17,941 nt of DNA from Oligosphaeraceae bacterium. Its GTDB lineage: Bacteria > Verrucomicrobiota > Lentisphaeria > Oligosphaerales > Oligosphaeraceae. Below, in pieces: positions 1 to 6,709 of the stretch (positions are counted from its first letter, which is position 1; the number at the start of each line of letters is the position of its first letter). The DNA is taken from contig JAAYYJ010000261.1 of the NCBI GenBank assembly GCA_012515455.1, positions 1 to 17,941 of the forward strand, given 5' to 3'. The notes below the pieces were generated by a model that worked only from the letters and a program-made list of their open reading frames with translations, made no database searches and was not told the DNA's origin. Position numbers and translations under genes: made by a program.

Positions 1-101
1 CTACCGTTCTCTTTCAGCCGGACGGCCTTCTGCAGGCGCTGGCTGCGCAGGTCTTCAACGGACAGAGTGTTCTCGAGATTGTTTACAGACTCTTCTGGCA
101 T
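1..101 (-). CDS. N-terminal fragment of an unidentified protein, possibly lysyl-tRNA synthetase
   Basis: An open frame starts at an ATG (101-99) and runs off the left edge of the window, giving 33 complete residues that begin MPEESVNNLENTLSVEDL. A Shine-Dalgarno AGGAG lies 8 nt upstream, which supports the start. The stretch SQRLQKAVRLKENG lines up without gaps with the usual start of class II lysyl-tRNA synthetases, where an R-x-x-K-x-x-x-L-R-E-x-G pattern precedes the first conserved Pro-Tyr. An alternative is phenylacetate-CoA ligase, which often follows iorAB and has a similar RL-x-K-x-V-R helix, but aligning to it needs gaps. The gene lies 61 nt after iorB and may be cotranscribed with it. 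That this is a real coding start is fairly secure; the product is a guess. Confidence 0.5.
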   Translation of the reverse strand, partial: MPEESVNNLENTLSVEDLRSQRLQKAVRLKENG

Positions 102-162
102 TGCCTTGACTCCTGAAAATATTGCCCGGCCGCAGTGCCGGGGGGGCTGAACCCGGGGGGGG

Positions 163-735
163 CTAGTTGACCGCCGCCCGGCCGGCCGCAAAGGCCTTGA
201 GGTTGCTGGCAATCACGGCCTCGCCCTTGCGGGCGAACAATTCCCGGATTGCAGCCGTGAGAATTTCTTCCGGTAAGGCGAGGAATGCCGCCATTGCTCC
301 CAGCAGGACCATGTTGACCGCCCGGGGCGAACCCAGAGCCTTGGCAATCTGGTCGCCGTCCAGCAGATGGCTGTTGGCATGTGCCTGCAGCGCGGACAGG
401 ACCTCCGGCAGAGGCGGGTACTCGCCGATGTTGACCACCGGAGTGGTATTGCTGATCAGAACCCCTGCCGGAGACAGAAATTCGAGGCTGCGCAATGCTT
501 CCATGGGCTCCATGGCCAGGACCATGTCGGCGCTGCCGGGAGCAATCTGATCGCTCTTGATCGCAGCGCTGCCCAGGCGCAAGTGCGCCACGACCGAGCC
601 GCCGCGCTGAGACATGCCGTGGATCTCGGATTGCTTGACATTCAGGCCCTGACTGACGGCCGCCTGGCCTATGATGGCTGCGATAGACAGGATGCCCTGA
701 CCGCCGACACCGGCGAGAACGATATCATATTTCAT
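163..735 (-). CDS. iorB: Indolepyruvate:ferredoxin oxidoreductase, beta (gamma-domain) subunit
   Basis: This 190-residue protein is the small subunit of the enzyme that oxidatively decarboxylates aryl-pyruvates (from Trp, Phe and Tyr transamination) to aryl-acetyl-CoA, passing electrons to ferredoxin. It acts in the cytoplasm of anaerobes. The N-terminus carries the family glycine motif GVGGQGI (residues 9-15), followed by the signature SEIHGMSQRGGSV (about 36-48) typical of pyruvate/ketoisovalerate oxidoreductase gamma domains. Its length is normal for IorB. The start is supported by a purine-rich AAGGGAGAAG just upstream. It lies 45 nt after iorA and is surely cotranscribed with it. No truncation is visible. 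Confidence 0.93.
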   Translation of the reverse strand: MKYDIVLAGVGGQGILSIAAIIGQAAVSQGLNVKQSEIHGMSQRGGSVVAHLRLGSAAIKSDQIAPGSADMVLAMEPMEALRSLEFLSPAGVLISNTTPVVNIGEYPPLPEVLSALQAHANSHLLDGDQIAKALGSPRAVNMVLLGAMAAFLALPEEILTAAIRELFARKGEAVIASNLKAFAAGRAAVN

Positions 736-780
736 CTGCTTCTCCCTTGAGTTTCATGCTGCTGCTGTCGTTACCGGCAG

Positions 781-2355
781 TTATTTCTTGCGGATGGTCT
801 GCAGGCACTCCCGGCGGGCAATGACCACTGACAAGCCCGGATAGGCAATTTCTTCCTGCAGCACCCGGACATTGGCATCATGCAGCTTGGGCAGGGGGTT
901 GAAAATCCGCAGGTGCTCCTGGGCGACGCCTAGCCCCAGACAGATGTTTTCGATTTTGCCGTATCCCAGGGAAGCCTGCCCGCCGGTCATGGCGGTGGTG
1001 TAGTTGTCGACAATGATGATGGTAATGGGTGAATTCTCCCATACCGCATCCAGCAGTCCGGTCATGCCCGAATGGGTGAAGGTGGAATCGCCAATCACCG
1101 CCACCGCGGGCAGCAGCCCGGCATCGGCCGCGCCCTTGGCCATCGCTATCGAAGCCCCCATGTCAACACAGGAGGAAATCGCGTTGAAGGGCGGCAGCGC
1201 ACCCAGGGTGTAGCAGCCGATGTCACCGAAGACCCGGCCCGCGGGATAATCGCGCAGGACCTGGTTCAATGCTTCATAAGTGCTGATGTGCGGACAGCCC
1301 TCGCAGAGCCGCGGCGGACGGTTCAGGACCAGCGGCGAGGGCTGAACCAGCGGCGGCAGGGGAAGACCACAGGCGGCCTGCACCAGCCGGGTGTTCAATT
1401 CGCCGCTGCGTGGCAGCGCACCGCTTAGACGACCCAGAATCCGGGAATCGCCCAGGGGACCGCGCAGCTGCGTTTCGACAAAAGGCATGCCTTCCTCCAC
1501 CACTAGAATCTTCTCGCATTCGGCCAGCAGGCGGGCTAATTTCTCCTGCGGCAGAGGGTACTGGCTGATCTTCAGAATCGGGTGCGGGCATTTGCCGGCG
1601 AAGGCTTCCTGGACATAATTGCTGGCGATGCCGGTGCAGATGATGCCCATGCTGCAGTCCTGGCCGGCATAATACAGATTGTACGGTGATTTGTCACTCA
1701 GTTCAGCAAAGACCGCCTGCTTCTCGCACAGACGCTGGTAGTTCTGTTTGGCAATGGCCGGCAGCAGGGTGAAACGACGCGGATTGGACGGCTCCCGCAA
1801 CGCCCGCTCTGCCTGGGCGGGCGCGGTGCAGATATTGGCCCGCGAGTGGGACAGCCGGGTGGTCAGACGCAGCAGCAGCGGCGTCTCGTACTGCTCCGAC
1901 CAGCTGAATGCATCCGCAGCCATGTTGTAGGCCTCCTGCTGACTGGACGGCTCCAGGCAGGGAATCAGCGCGAACTGAGCGTAGAAGCGCGAATCCTGCT
2001 CGTTTTGGGACGAGTGCATGGAGGGGTCGTCGGCAGCCACTACCAGCAGGCCGCCGTTGCTGCCGGTGACCGCGGCGTTGATAAAGCCGTCCGCGGCGAC
2101 ATTCAACCCCACGTGCTTCATGCAGACCATGGCCCGTTTGCCGGCATAAGACATGCCCAGGGCCTCCTCCATGGCGACTTTCTCGTTGCTGGACCAGTTG
2201 CGGTGCACGCCCCGGGCTGCGGCCTCTGGCGAGGACTGGATGTACTCCATAATCTCGGTGGATGGTGTTCCGGGATAGGCATAACAGCCGGAGAGGCCGG
2301 CGTCCAGTGCTCCTTGAGCCAGGGCTTCATCGCCCAAGAGTAAATTCTCTGACAT
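781..2355 (-). CDS. iorA: Indolepyruvate:ferredoxin oxidoreductase, alpha (TPP-binding) subunit, short form without ferredoxin domain
   Basis: This 524-residue large subunit pairs with the downstream IorB to convert aryl-pyruvates to aryl-acetyl-CoA using thiamine pyrophosphate. The N-terminal pyrimidine-binding domain has YPGTPSTEI (about residues 27-35), and a conserved CMKHVGLNVAADGF segment follows. The C-terminal half has CEGCPH, GDIGCYTLGALPP and the TPP/Mg motif GDSTF...N (GDSTFTHSG, then IIVDNYTTAMTGGQ). Classical archaeal IorA proteins exceed 600 residues and end in a domain with two [4Fe-4S] clusters. This one stops soon after SVVIARREC, so that domain is absent. As I recall, similar short forms occur in some anaerobic bacteria. 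AAGGA lies 6 nt before the ATG. The gene follows recR by 38 nt. Confidence 0.93.
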   Translation of the reverse strand: MSENLLLGDEALAQGALDAGLSGCYAYPGTPSTEIMEYIQSSPEAAARGVHRNWSSNEKVAMEEALGMSYAGKRAMVCMKHVGLNVAADGFINAAVTGSNGGLLVVAADDPSMHSSQNEQDSRFYAQFALIPCLEPSSQQEAYNMAADAFSWSEQYETPLLLRLTTRLSHSRANICTAPAQAERALREPSNPRRFTLLPAIAKQNYQRLCEKQAVFAELSDKSPYNLYYAGQDCSMGIICTGIASNYVQEAFAGKCPHPILKISQYPLPQEKLARLLAECEKILVVEEGMPFVETQLRGPLGDSRILGRLSGALPRSGELNTRLVQAACGLPLPPLVQPSPLVLNRPPRLCEGCPHISTYEALNQVLRDYPAGRVFGDIGCYTLGALPPFNAISSCVDMGASIAMAKGAADAGLLPAVAVIGDSTFTHSGMTGLLDAVWENSPITIIIVDNYTTAMTGGQASLGYGKIENICLGLGVAQEHLRIFNPLPKLHDANVRVLQEEIAYPGLSVVIARRECLQTIRKK

Positions 2356-2393
2356 TGCTTGTCCTTCTGCGGGTTGGCTGTATTGCTGTGTGA

Positions 2394-3005
2394 TCAGTTG
2401 ATTTTCCGCCGTCCGCTCAGGGCCATGCTGAGGGTGGCGGCATCGGCGTAGCTCAAATCGGCGCCGGCGGGGATGCCGGAGGCGATGCGGCTGATGGTCA
2501 GCGGCAGACTGGCGAATTCCTGAGTCAGGAAGTGTGCGGTTGCCTCTCCGTCCACGTCGGGGCTGGTGGCGATGATCAGCTCGCTGACGCTGCCGGACTG
2601 GAGGCGGGTGCGCAATTCGTTCAGGCGCAGGTCTTCCGGGCCTTTGCCGTTGAGCGGGGAGAGACGGCCGCCCAGGACGTGATACAGCCCGTGGTAGCTG
2701 CCGGAATTCTCAAACACGCCAATCTGGGCGGCAGTCTCTACTACGCAGATGATATGATTCTGGCGCTGCGGGCTGGTGCAGATGGCGCAGAGTTCAGTCT
2801 CGGAGTAGTTCCCGCACTGGCGGCAGGGATGGATGCGCTGGCGGAGCTGAATCAGGTTCTCGCCCAGCGAACGCAACTGCTCTTCCGGCCAATCCAGCAG
2901 GGCCAGCGCCAGGCGTTCGGCGGTGCGCTTGCCTACTCCCGGCAGACGGCTCAGGGCCTCGGTCAGGTTTTGCAGCGGTGCGGGCAGGGAGCGGGAATTC
3001 GGCAT
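2394..3005 (-). CDS. recR: Recombination mediator RecR
   Basis: RecR (203 residues, normal length) works with RecF/RecO to load RecA onto SSB-coated single-stranded gaps. The domains appear in the expected order: a helix-hairpin-helix region with LPGVGKRTAERLALALL (about 21-37); a C4 zinc finger with C61, C64, C73 and C76; and a Toprim domain from about residue 85, including VVET and the acidic SPDVDGEATA. The C-terminal SRIASGIPAGADLSYAD stretch is the conserved RecR tail. The Shine-Dalgarno GGAGGAG lies inside the 3' end of dnaX, and only 8 nt separate the two reading frames, so translation is probably coupled. The ybaB gene that commonly sits between dnaX and recR is absent. Confidence 0.96.
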   Translation of the reverse strand: MPNSRSLPAPLQNLTEALSRLPGVGKRTAERLALALLDWPEEQLRSLGENLIQLRQRIHPCRQCGNYSETELCAICTSPQRQNHIICVVETAAQIGVFENSGSYHGLYHVLGGRLSPLNGKGPEDLRLNELRTRLQSGSVSELIIATSPDVDGEATAHFLTQEFASLPLTISRIASGIPAGADLSYADAATLSMALSGRRKIN

Positions 3006-3013
3006 GGTGCTGG

Positions 3014-5044
3014 CTACTCCTCCTTGACGCGGGCATCGATGACACTGCTGCCCAGCTGCTGATTGACGAGCTGCACGAAGGGGTCCAGGGCCAGCTGGTC
3101 GAGCTCGTCCAGACTCACAGCCCGCAGCCCTTTCTTATGCTCCTCTTCCTCGCCGGCCGCGGTCCAGCGCTGGATCAGCAGGTTCCCCAGCGGGTCCAGG
3201 TGCTGGTAGGTTTCTTTCAGCAGTGCCAGGATGCGGGGGTCCAGTACGGTGCGCACCTCATGCTCGCTGCATTTGCGCTGATCATAAGCCAGAATCAAGA
3301 CATGGTTGTCACAGGAGACAGCGCTGAATTTGCCCAGAATCTCCACCAGGTCACGGTGCTCGGCAGACTGCGCCAGCAGAGACGAGCACAGAGCCGAGCG
3401 CCATTGCTCGGGGGAAAACTCCGGGGCATAAACCGGAGCCGGTACTGCCTCACCCGCATCCGTGCCCTCGCTGTCCCCATAAGCCGGCGATTGCCCGGGT
3501 GAGGGCAGAGAACCGGTATCCGGAAAGGCAGCGTCAACCGGAATTTCTTCAACGATAGACGCCGTAGGCGCGGGGGCAGGGGCAGGGGTCGCAGGGACTT
3601 CAGGGGCAGGCGCAGGCGCCGCGGGAGCTTCAGGTGCAGTCGCTTCAGTGGCAGGCGTAGGTGCAGGGGCCGCAGAGGCTTCAGTGGCAGGTGCCGGGGT
3701 CGGCGGGGTCGCAGGCGCAGTCGCCGCGGGGGCCTCAGGGGCAGGCGCTGCAGGGGCAGTCGCCGCGGGGGCTTCAGGTGTAGGCGCTGCAGGTGCAGGC
3801 CGTTTTGCGTGCAGCAAGTTCTGCACGCTGTCGGCCATGGGCGGCAGCACTGCCGGCGGGCGGGGCGGGGGGATTTCCCCGGGTGGCAGGATGCCGCTCA
3901 GGGCGTTGATATGGGTCATCAGGTCATCGATCTGCACGCTGTGGGCTTCCAGCATCACGCGGCTGAGCACGACCTCCAGGTAGATGCGCTTGTTCAGGGC
4001 GGTCCGGAAGCTCCATTCCTGGGCCACCAGACCCTGCAGGATGCGCTGCAGCAGCTGCGGGTCAACCGATTTTCCCAGAGCTGTCAAATCCGTGAGTTCG
4101 CTGCTGCTTACTTCCAGAAAATTGGCCGCCTCGGAGCAGAATGCCGCGACCATTAGATTGCGCACGAAGCCGACCAGGTCTTCAAACAGCCGCTCCAAAT
4201 CCCGCCCGCCATTGGCCAGGGCCTGCAGGACTCGCATGGCCCGGTTCAGGTCATTGCCGAGCAGTGCCAGAGCCAGCTCGCGCAGCTCGGTACCCGAGGC
4301 CAGGCCGAAAACATCGATCACATCCTGTTCACTGATGCTGCTGCCGTCCTGCAGGCCGCCACAGAAAGCGATCATCTGGTCGAAGATCGACTGCGCGTCC
4401 CGCATCCCGCCGTCCGCCGCGCGCGCAATCGCGGCCAGGGCCTGGTCCTGGATCCGGATGCCCTCGCCGGCGGCAATCTGCCCCAGACGCTGCACGATCA
4501 GCGGTACCGGGATGCGGCGCAGGTCAAAGCGCTGGCAGCGCGAGATGATGGTGGGCAGGACTTTGTGCGGCTCGGTGGTGGCGAACAGGAATTTTACATG
4601 TTCAGGGGGTTCTTCCAGAGTCTTCAACAGGGCATTCCAGGCCCCCGTGGTGAGCATGTGCACTTCATCGATAATGTATATCTTGTATCGGCCCTTCGAG
4701 GGAGAATACTGGACGTTGTCGCGAATCTCCCGAATGTCCTCGACCTTGTTATGCGAGGCGCCGTCAATCTCAATCACGTCCAGAGAATTGCCTTGAGCCA
4801 CTTCCAGGCAGTTCTCGCACTTGCAGCAAGGCTCCCCGCCGACATGCTGGCGGCAGTTCAGGGCCTTGGCAAAAATCCGGGCGGAGGTCGTCTTGCCGAT
4901 GCCCCGGGAACCCACGAACAGATAGGCGTGACCAATCCGGTTCTGGACAATCGCATTGCGCAGGGTGCGACCAATATGCTCCTGACCTACCACTTCGGCA
5001 AAAGTCTGTGGGCGCCATTTGCGCGCCAGAACTTGATACGACAT
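3014..5044 (-). CDS. dnaX: DNA polymerase III clamp-loader subunit tau/gamma (DnaX)
   Basis: This is the ATPase motor subunit of the replisome clamp loader. I take the start at the second ATG (5044-5042): GGGAG directly abuts the first ATG (5050) but lies 6 nt from the second, and MSYQVLARKWRPQTF is the canonical DnaX N-terminus. That gives 676 residues. Walker A is GSRGIGKT (45-52). The zinc-module cysteines are C64, C73, C76 and C79, the same spacing as in E. coli. Walker B/DExH is IIDEVHML, and sensor 1 lies near the SRC motif (ISRCQRF). After about residue 395 comes a roughly 130-residue Pro/Ala linker built from repeats such as APEAPAATAPA, then a C-terminal tau-like domain. I saw no A-AAA-AAG slippery sequence for producing gamma. 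Confidence 0.96.
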   Translation of the reverse strand: MSYQVLARKWRPQTFAEVVGQEHIGRTLRNAIVQNRIGHAYLFVGSRGIGKTTSARIFAKALNCRQHVGGEPCCKCENCLEVAQGNSLDVIEIDGASHNKVEDIREIRDNVQYSPSKGRYKIYIIDEVHMLTTGAWNALLKTLEEPPEHVKFLFATTEPHKVLPTIISRCQRFDLRRIPVPLIVQRLGQIAAGEGIRIQDQALAAIARAADGGMRDAQSIFDQMIAFCGGLQDGSSISEQDVIDVFGLASGTELRELALALLGNDLNRAMRVLQALANGGRDLERLFEDLVGFVRNLMVAAFCSEAANFLEVSSSELTDLTALGKSVDPQLLQRILQGLVAQEWSFRTALNKRIYLEVVLSRVMLEAHSVQIDDLMTHINALSGILPPGEIPPPRPPAVLPPMADSVQNLLHAKRPAPAAPTPEAPAATAPAAPAPEAPAATAPATPPTPAPATEASAAPAPTPATEATAPEAPAAPAPAPEVPATPAPAPAPTASIVEEIPVDAAFPDTGSLPSPGQSPAYGDSEGTDAGEAVPAPVYAPEFSPEQWRSALCSSLLAQSAEHRDLVEILGKFSAVSCDNHVLILAYDQRKCSEHEVRTVLDPRILALLKETYQHLDPLGNLLIQRWTAAGEEEEHKKGLRAVSLDELDQLALDPFVQLVNQQLGSSVIDARVKEE

Positions 5045-5066
5045 TTGCATCTCCCAGGGGTAAGGG

Positions 5067-5100
5067 CTGGCAAACGATTTTTTGCCAGGGGATTAAAAAA
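5067..5100 (-). terminator. U-tract and hairpin between SRP RNA and dnaX
   Basis: Immediately after the 3' end of the SRP RNA the minus strand reads TTTTTT (5100-5095). About 6 nt further lies a perfect 8-bp hairpin, CTGGCAAA/TTTGCCAG (5088-5081 with 5074-5067). The U-tract next to the RNA's closing stem could release or define its 3' end. The second hairpin sits just ahead of the dnaX ribosome binding site and could be a processing signal or leaky terminator. There is no U-tract after the second hairpin, so full termination there is unlikely. Confidence 0.4.
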
Positions 5101-5220
5101 GTCATGCCGTCCGCAACGGAAAAACTGGCACCCAGGTCGGCTGCTTAGGGCTGCTTGGTTCCCCATCTGACCCGGTTCACAACTCTCCTGCCGCACAGGT
5201 TCCGAAACAGACGGCATGAC
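5101..5220 (-). ncRNA. ffs: Signal recognition particle RNA, small bacterial type (4.5S-like)
   Basis: This RNA forms the SRP with Ffh and targets nascent membrane proteins to the translocon. The 120-nt minus-strand sequence closes with a perfect 11-bp terminal stem (GTCATGCCGTC with GACGGCATGAC). The apical domain IV reads GUGAACC, then GGGUCAGAUGG-GGAA-CCAAGCAGCCC. It lines up base for base with the E. coli loop: a GGAA tetraloop, a 3-bp stem, then the symmetric loop with AGCA on the 3' side. The stem next to the tetraloop is GG/CC instead of CC/GG (compensated). The 5' side of the symmetric loop is CAGA rather than the usual CAGG. There is no Alu domain, as in most Gram-negatives. It lies directly upstream of dnaX, a common neighbour. 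Confidence 0.88.
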
Positions 5221-5229
5221 ATGCTCTTA

Positions 5230-5258
5230 AATATAATGTCGTTTTTTTATTTCGCCAA
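5230..5258 (-). promoter_or_regulatory. Sigma-70-type promoter of the SRP RNA gene
   Basis: On the minus strand, TTGGCG (5258-5253, four of six matches to the -35 consensus) is followed after exactly 17 nt by TATATT (5235-5230, five of six matches to the -10). The expected start, 7-10 nt downstream, coincides with the first base of the SRP RNA terminal stem near 5220. The promoter probably also serves dnaX-recR-iorAB by readthrough. The spacer is A-rich, unlike the surrounding DNA. Confidence 0.65.
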
Positions 5259-5274
5259 TCCCCAACTGAAGAAT

Positions 5275-5376
5275 GTGTTAATGTGCGAAATCTGGGGCTG
5301 AGTACTTTCAGGCTGCCGTAAGTAGTTCAGGCTTGAATTTGACCCATAACCGCTCTGGCGCTTGAAACGCCGTGCC
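5275..5376. repeat. Left end of composite repeat family, copy A
   Basis: This stretch begins with GTTAATGTGCGAAATCTG, the terminal motif of the family. It is clearly homologous, in inverted orientation, to 14838-14940: shared blocks include TACTTTCAG/CACTTTCAG, GTAGT-CAGGC-TGAA and CATAACCGC-TGGC. I see no open frame conserved between the two copies. It lies upstream of the SRP RNA promoter. Confidence 0.7.
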
Positions 5377-5520
5377 CTGCAGGATGCCCTGCCGGGCGCT
5401 TGACCAAGCCGCGCTCTGCAGGAGCACTGCCGGGTGCTTGACCAAGCCGCGCTCTGCAGGATGCCCTGCCGGGCGCTTGACCAAGCCGCGCTCTGCAGGA
5501 GCACTGCCGGGCGCTTGACC
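5377..5520. repeat. Tandem repeat of alternating 39- and 38-bp units (A-B-A-B)
   Basis: Units start with CTGCAGG at 5377, 5416, 5454 and 5493. Units one and three read CTGCAGGATGCCCTGCCGGG; units two and four read CTGCAGGAGCACTGCCGGG. All continue into GCTTGACCAAGCCGCG, with the last unit shortened. Each unit holds its own small hairpin (GCCCTGCCGGGC, or GCACTGCCGGGTGC in unit two). The true period is a 77-bp dimer. A single B-type unit sits at the equivalent position of the inverted copy (14820-14845), so the array expanded only here. Confidence 0.9.
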
Positions 5521-5533
5521 ACCCCAACCACTG

Positions 5534-5660
5534 TGGCACAGCTCTTTTTCCCGCACTAATTTTCGCACCTTAACCATTTTAGTGAGTGATGGCACTCTGC
5601 TATGCTCTTTTTCCAGGCCTAAGCTTCGTACCTTAAGAATTTTGAGTCAGGGCTGGCACT
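5534..5660. repeat. Tandem repeat of about 56-64 bp containing TTCGCACCTTAA
   Basis: TGGCAC recurs at 5534, 5590 and 5654. Each full unit runs TGGCAC, then GCTCTTTTTC, then the motif TTCGCACCTTAA (5562; TTCGTACCTTAA at 5625), then a segment like AATTTTGAGTCAG. Related units occur at 6549-6630 and, inverted, around 14745-14805. I see no coding capacity. Confidence 0.75.
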
Positions 5661-5770
5661 TATTCATCATCGGCTGTCATTGTTAGACATTATTAACCAT
5701 TGTCTGCCATAAATTGCCATCAGCTGCTATTGTCTGCCATCGATTGCCATCAGTTGACAGTGACTGACAT
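5661..5770. repeat. Decamer array, 11 units of consensus NNNCTGCCAT
   Basis: From 5661 the sequence falls into strict 10-bp blocks: 5670, 5680, 5690, 5700, 5710, 5720, 5740, 5750 and 5770 each end in CAT, while the blocks ending at 5730 and 5760 end in TAT and CAG. Typical units are TGTCTGCCAT, AAATTGCCAT and CGATTGCCAT. The final block flows into TGGCTGTCCC and the GCGCGCGCG block. Phasing close to one helical turn would place every CAT on the same DNA face. The units are degenerate but never slip register. Confidence 0.85.
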
Positions 5771-5997
5771 TGGCTGTCCCCTTCGCGCGCGCGTCCTAAT
5801 TAGGGTTGGGGGTCCCCCCAATCGGTGGGGTGGGCCCACCGGTAGAATCAAGGGCACGGGGCAAAAATTAGTGCTTCTGTCAATTTTGTCAAGGCACAAA
5901 TCGGCAATTGCATACAAATACCTTGTTCCCTGACAACTGCTTCCCAGAAAAGGACTAAGAATCCCATCTGCGGGAGCTGGTGCGATCGGGTCAGTAC
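5771..5997. repeat. G-run/C-run hairpin block, copy I (full length)
   Basis: The block starts with TTCGCGCGCGCGTCC and continues with GGGTTGGGGGTCCCCCC and a GGTGGG...CCCACC hairpin. AGAATCAAGGGCACGGGGC and a segment ending GGGAGCTGGTGCGATCGGGT follow. It is repeated in direct orientation at 6700-6815 (truncated) and inverted at 14310-14545 (full length). The central hairpin keeps its pairing in all three copies although the bases differ. A frame reading RIKGT-QKLVL is partly shared with copy III but is broken by a stop here, so coding is unlikely. Confidence 0.8.
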
Positions 5998-6540
5998 CCG
6001 CATTCAGCTGGGTATCCTTGACCGCCCGCAGGGGCCGCTGCTATCTCTCCAGCCGGCGTCAACCTCGTCATGCCGAAACCAACCGAAAACGGCGCCTCTG
6101 CGGCGACCATCCAGCGCCAATCTTCGCACCTTACCGAATGTTGGAGATAGGAAATTGGCGGAACCAAGGGGACTTTTTCCCCCGTCCTCCGAACCATAAT
6201 CCGCATTCAGCTGAGTATCCTTGACCGCCCGCAGGGGCCGCTGCTATCTCTCCAGCCGGCGTCAACCTCGTCATGCCGAAACCAACCGAGAACGGCGCCT
6301 CTGCGGTGACAAACCAGCACCAATCTTCGCTCCTTACCGAATGTTGGAGATAGGAAATTGGCGAAACCAGGGGGACTTTTTCCCCCGTCCTCCGAACCAT
6401 AATCCGCATTCAGCTGGGTATGCTTGATCGCCCGCAGGGGCCGCTGCTATCTCTCCTGCTGGCGTCAACCACGCCATGCTGAGGCCAACCGAAAACGGCG
6501 CCTCTGCGGCAACAATCCAGCGCCAAGCTTCGCACCTTAA
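5998..6540. repeat. 203-bp tandem repeat, two full copies and one partial
   Basis: Copies begin with CCGCATTCAGCTG at 5998, 6201 and 6404, an exact 203-bp period. Copies one and two differ at only about ten positions. Copy three is more diverged and leaves the pattern after TTCGCACCTTAA (6529-6540). Each full unit contains a GGGGACTTTTTCCCC hairpin and the motif TTCGCACCTTA (6123; 6326 with one change; 6529). A single 137-bp version lies inverted at about 14180-14315. Open frames of 68-92 codons run through on both strands only because the repeats carry few stops. Confidence 0.93.
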
Positions 6541-6548
6541 GAATTTTG

Positions 6549-6709
6549 AGTCAGTGATGGCACTGTTGCTAGGCTCTTTTTCAAGCACCAAGCTTCGCAC
6601 CTTAAGAATTTTGCGTCAGGGATGGCACTTATTCACCATTGGCTGTCATTCTTAGACATTATCTGCCATTGCCCGCCATAATCTGCCATTATTTGACATT
6701 GACTGTCCC
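6549..6709. repeat. Second direct copy of the TTCGCACCTTAA unit and decamer array (7 units)
   Basis: This region matches 5581-5770. It holds AGTGATGGCACT, GCTCTTTTTC and TTCGCACCTTAAGAATTTTG (from 6594), then a decamer array at 6630-6699. The seven blocks ending at 6639, 6649, 6659, 6669, 6679, 6689 and 6699 all finish in CAT. The first array has 11 units, so the arrays differ by four whole units while the flanks stay alignable, which points to unit loss or gain. Confidence 0.85.

Noticed and set aside
3648..3983. Gly/Ala-rich plus-strand frame
   Set aside because: It is the antisense image of the Pro/Ala linker of DnaX.
5247..5595. Minus-strand frames with repeated Ser-Ala-Ala-Trp or Gln-Ala-Pro-Gly motifs
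   Set aside because: They arise from the 39/38-bp tandem repeat, whose length is not a multiple of three, so several frames stay open; no ribosome site or family match.
5998..6540. CRISPR array
   Set aside because: The repeat period is 203 bp with no short constant repeat and unique spacers; the decamer arrays are far too short in period. No cas genes.
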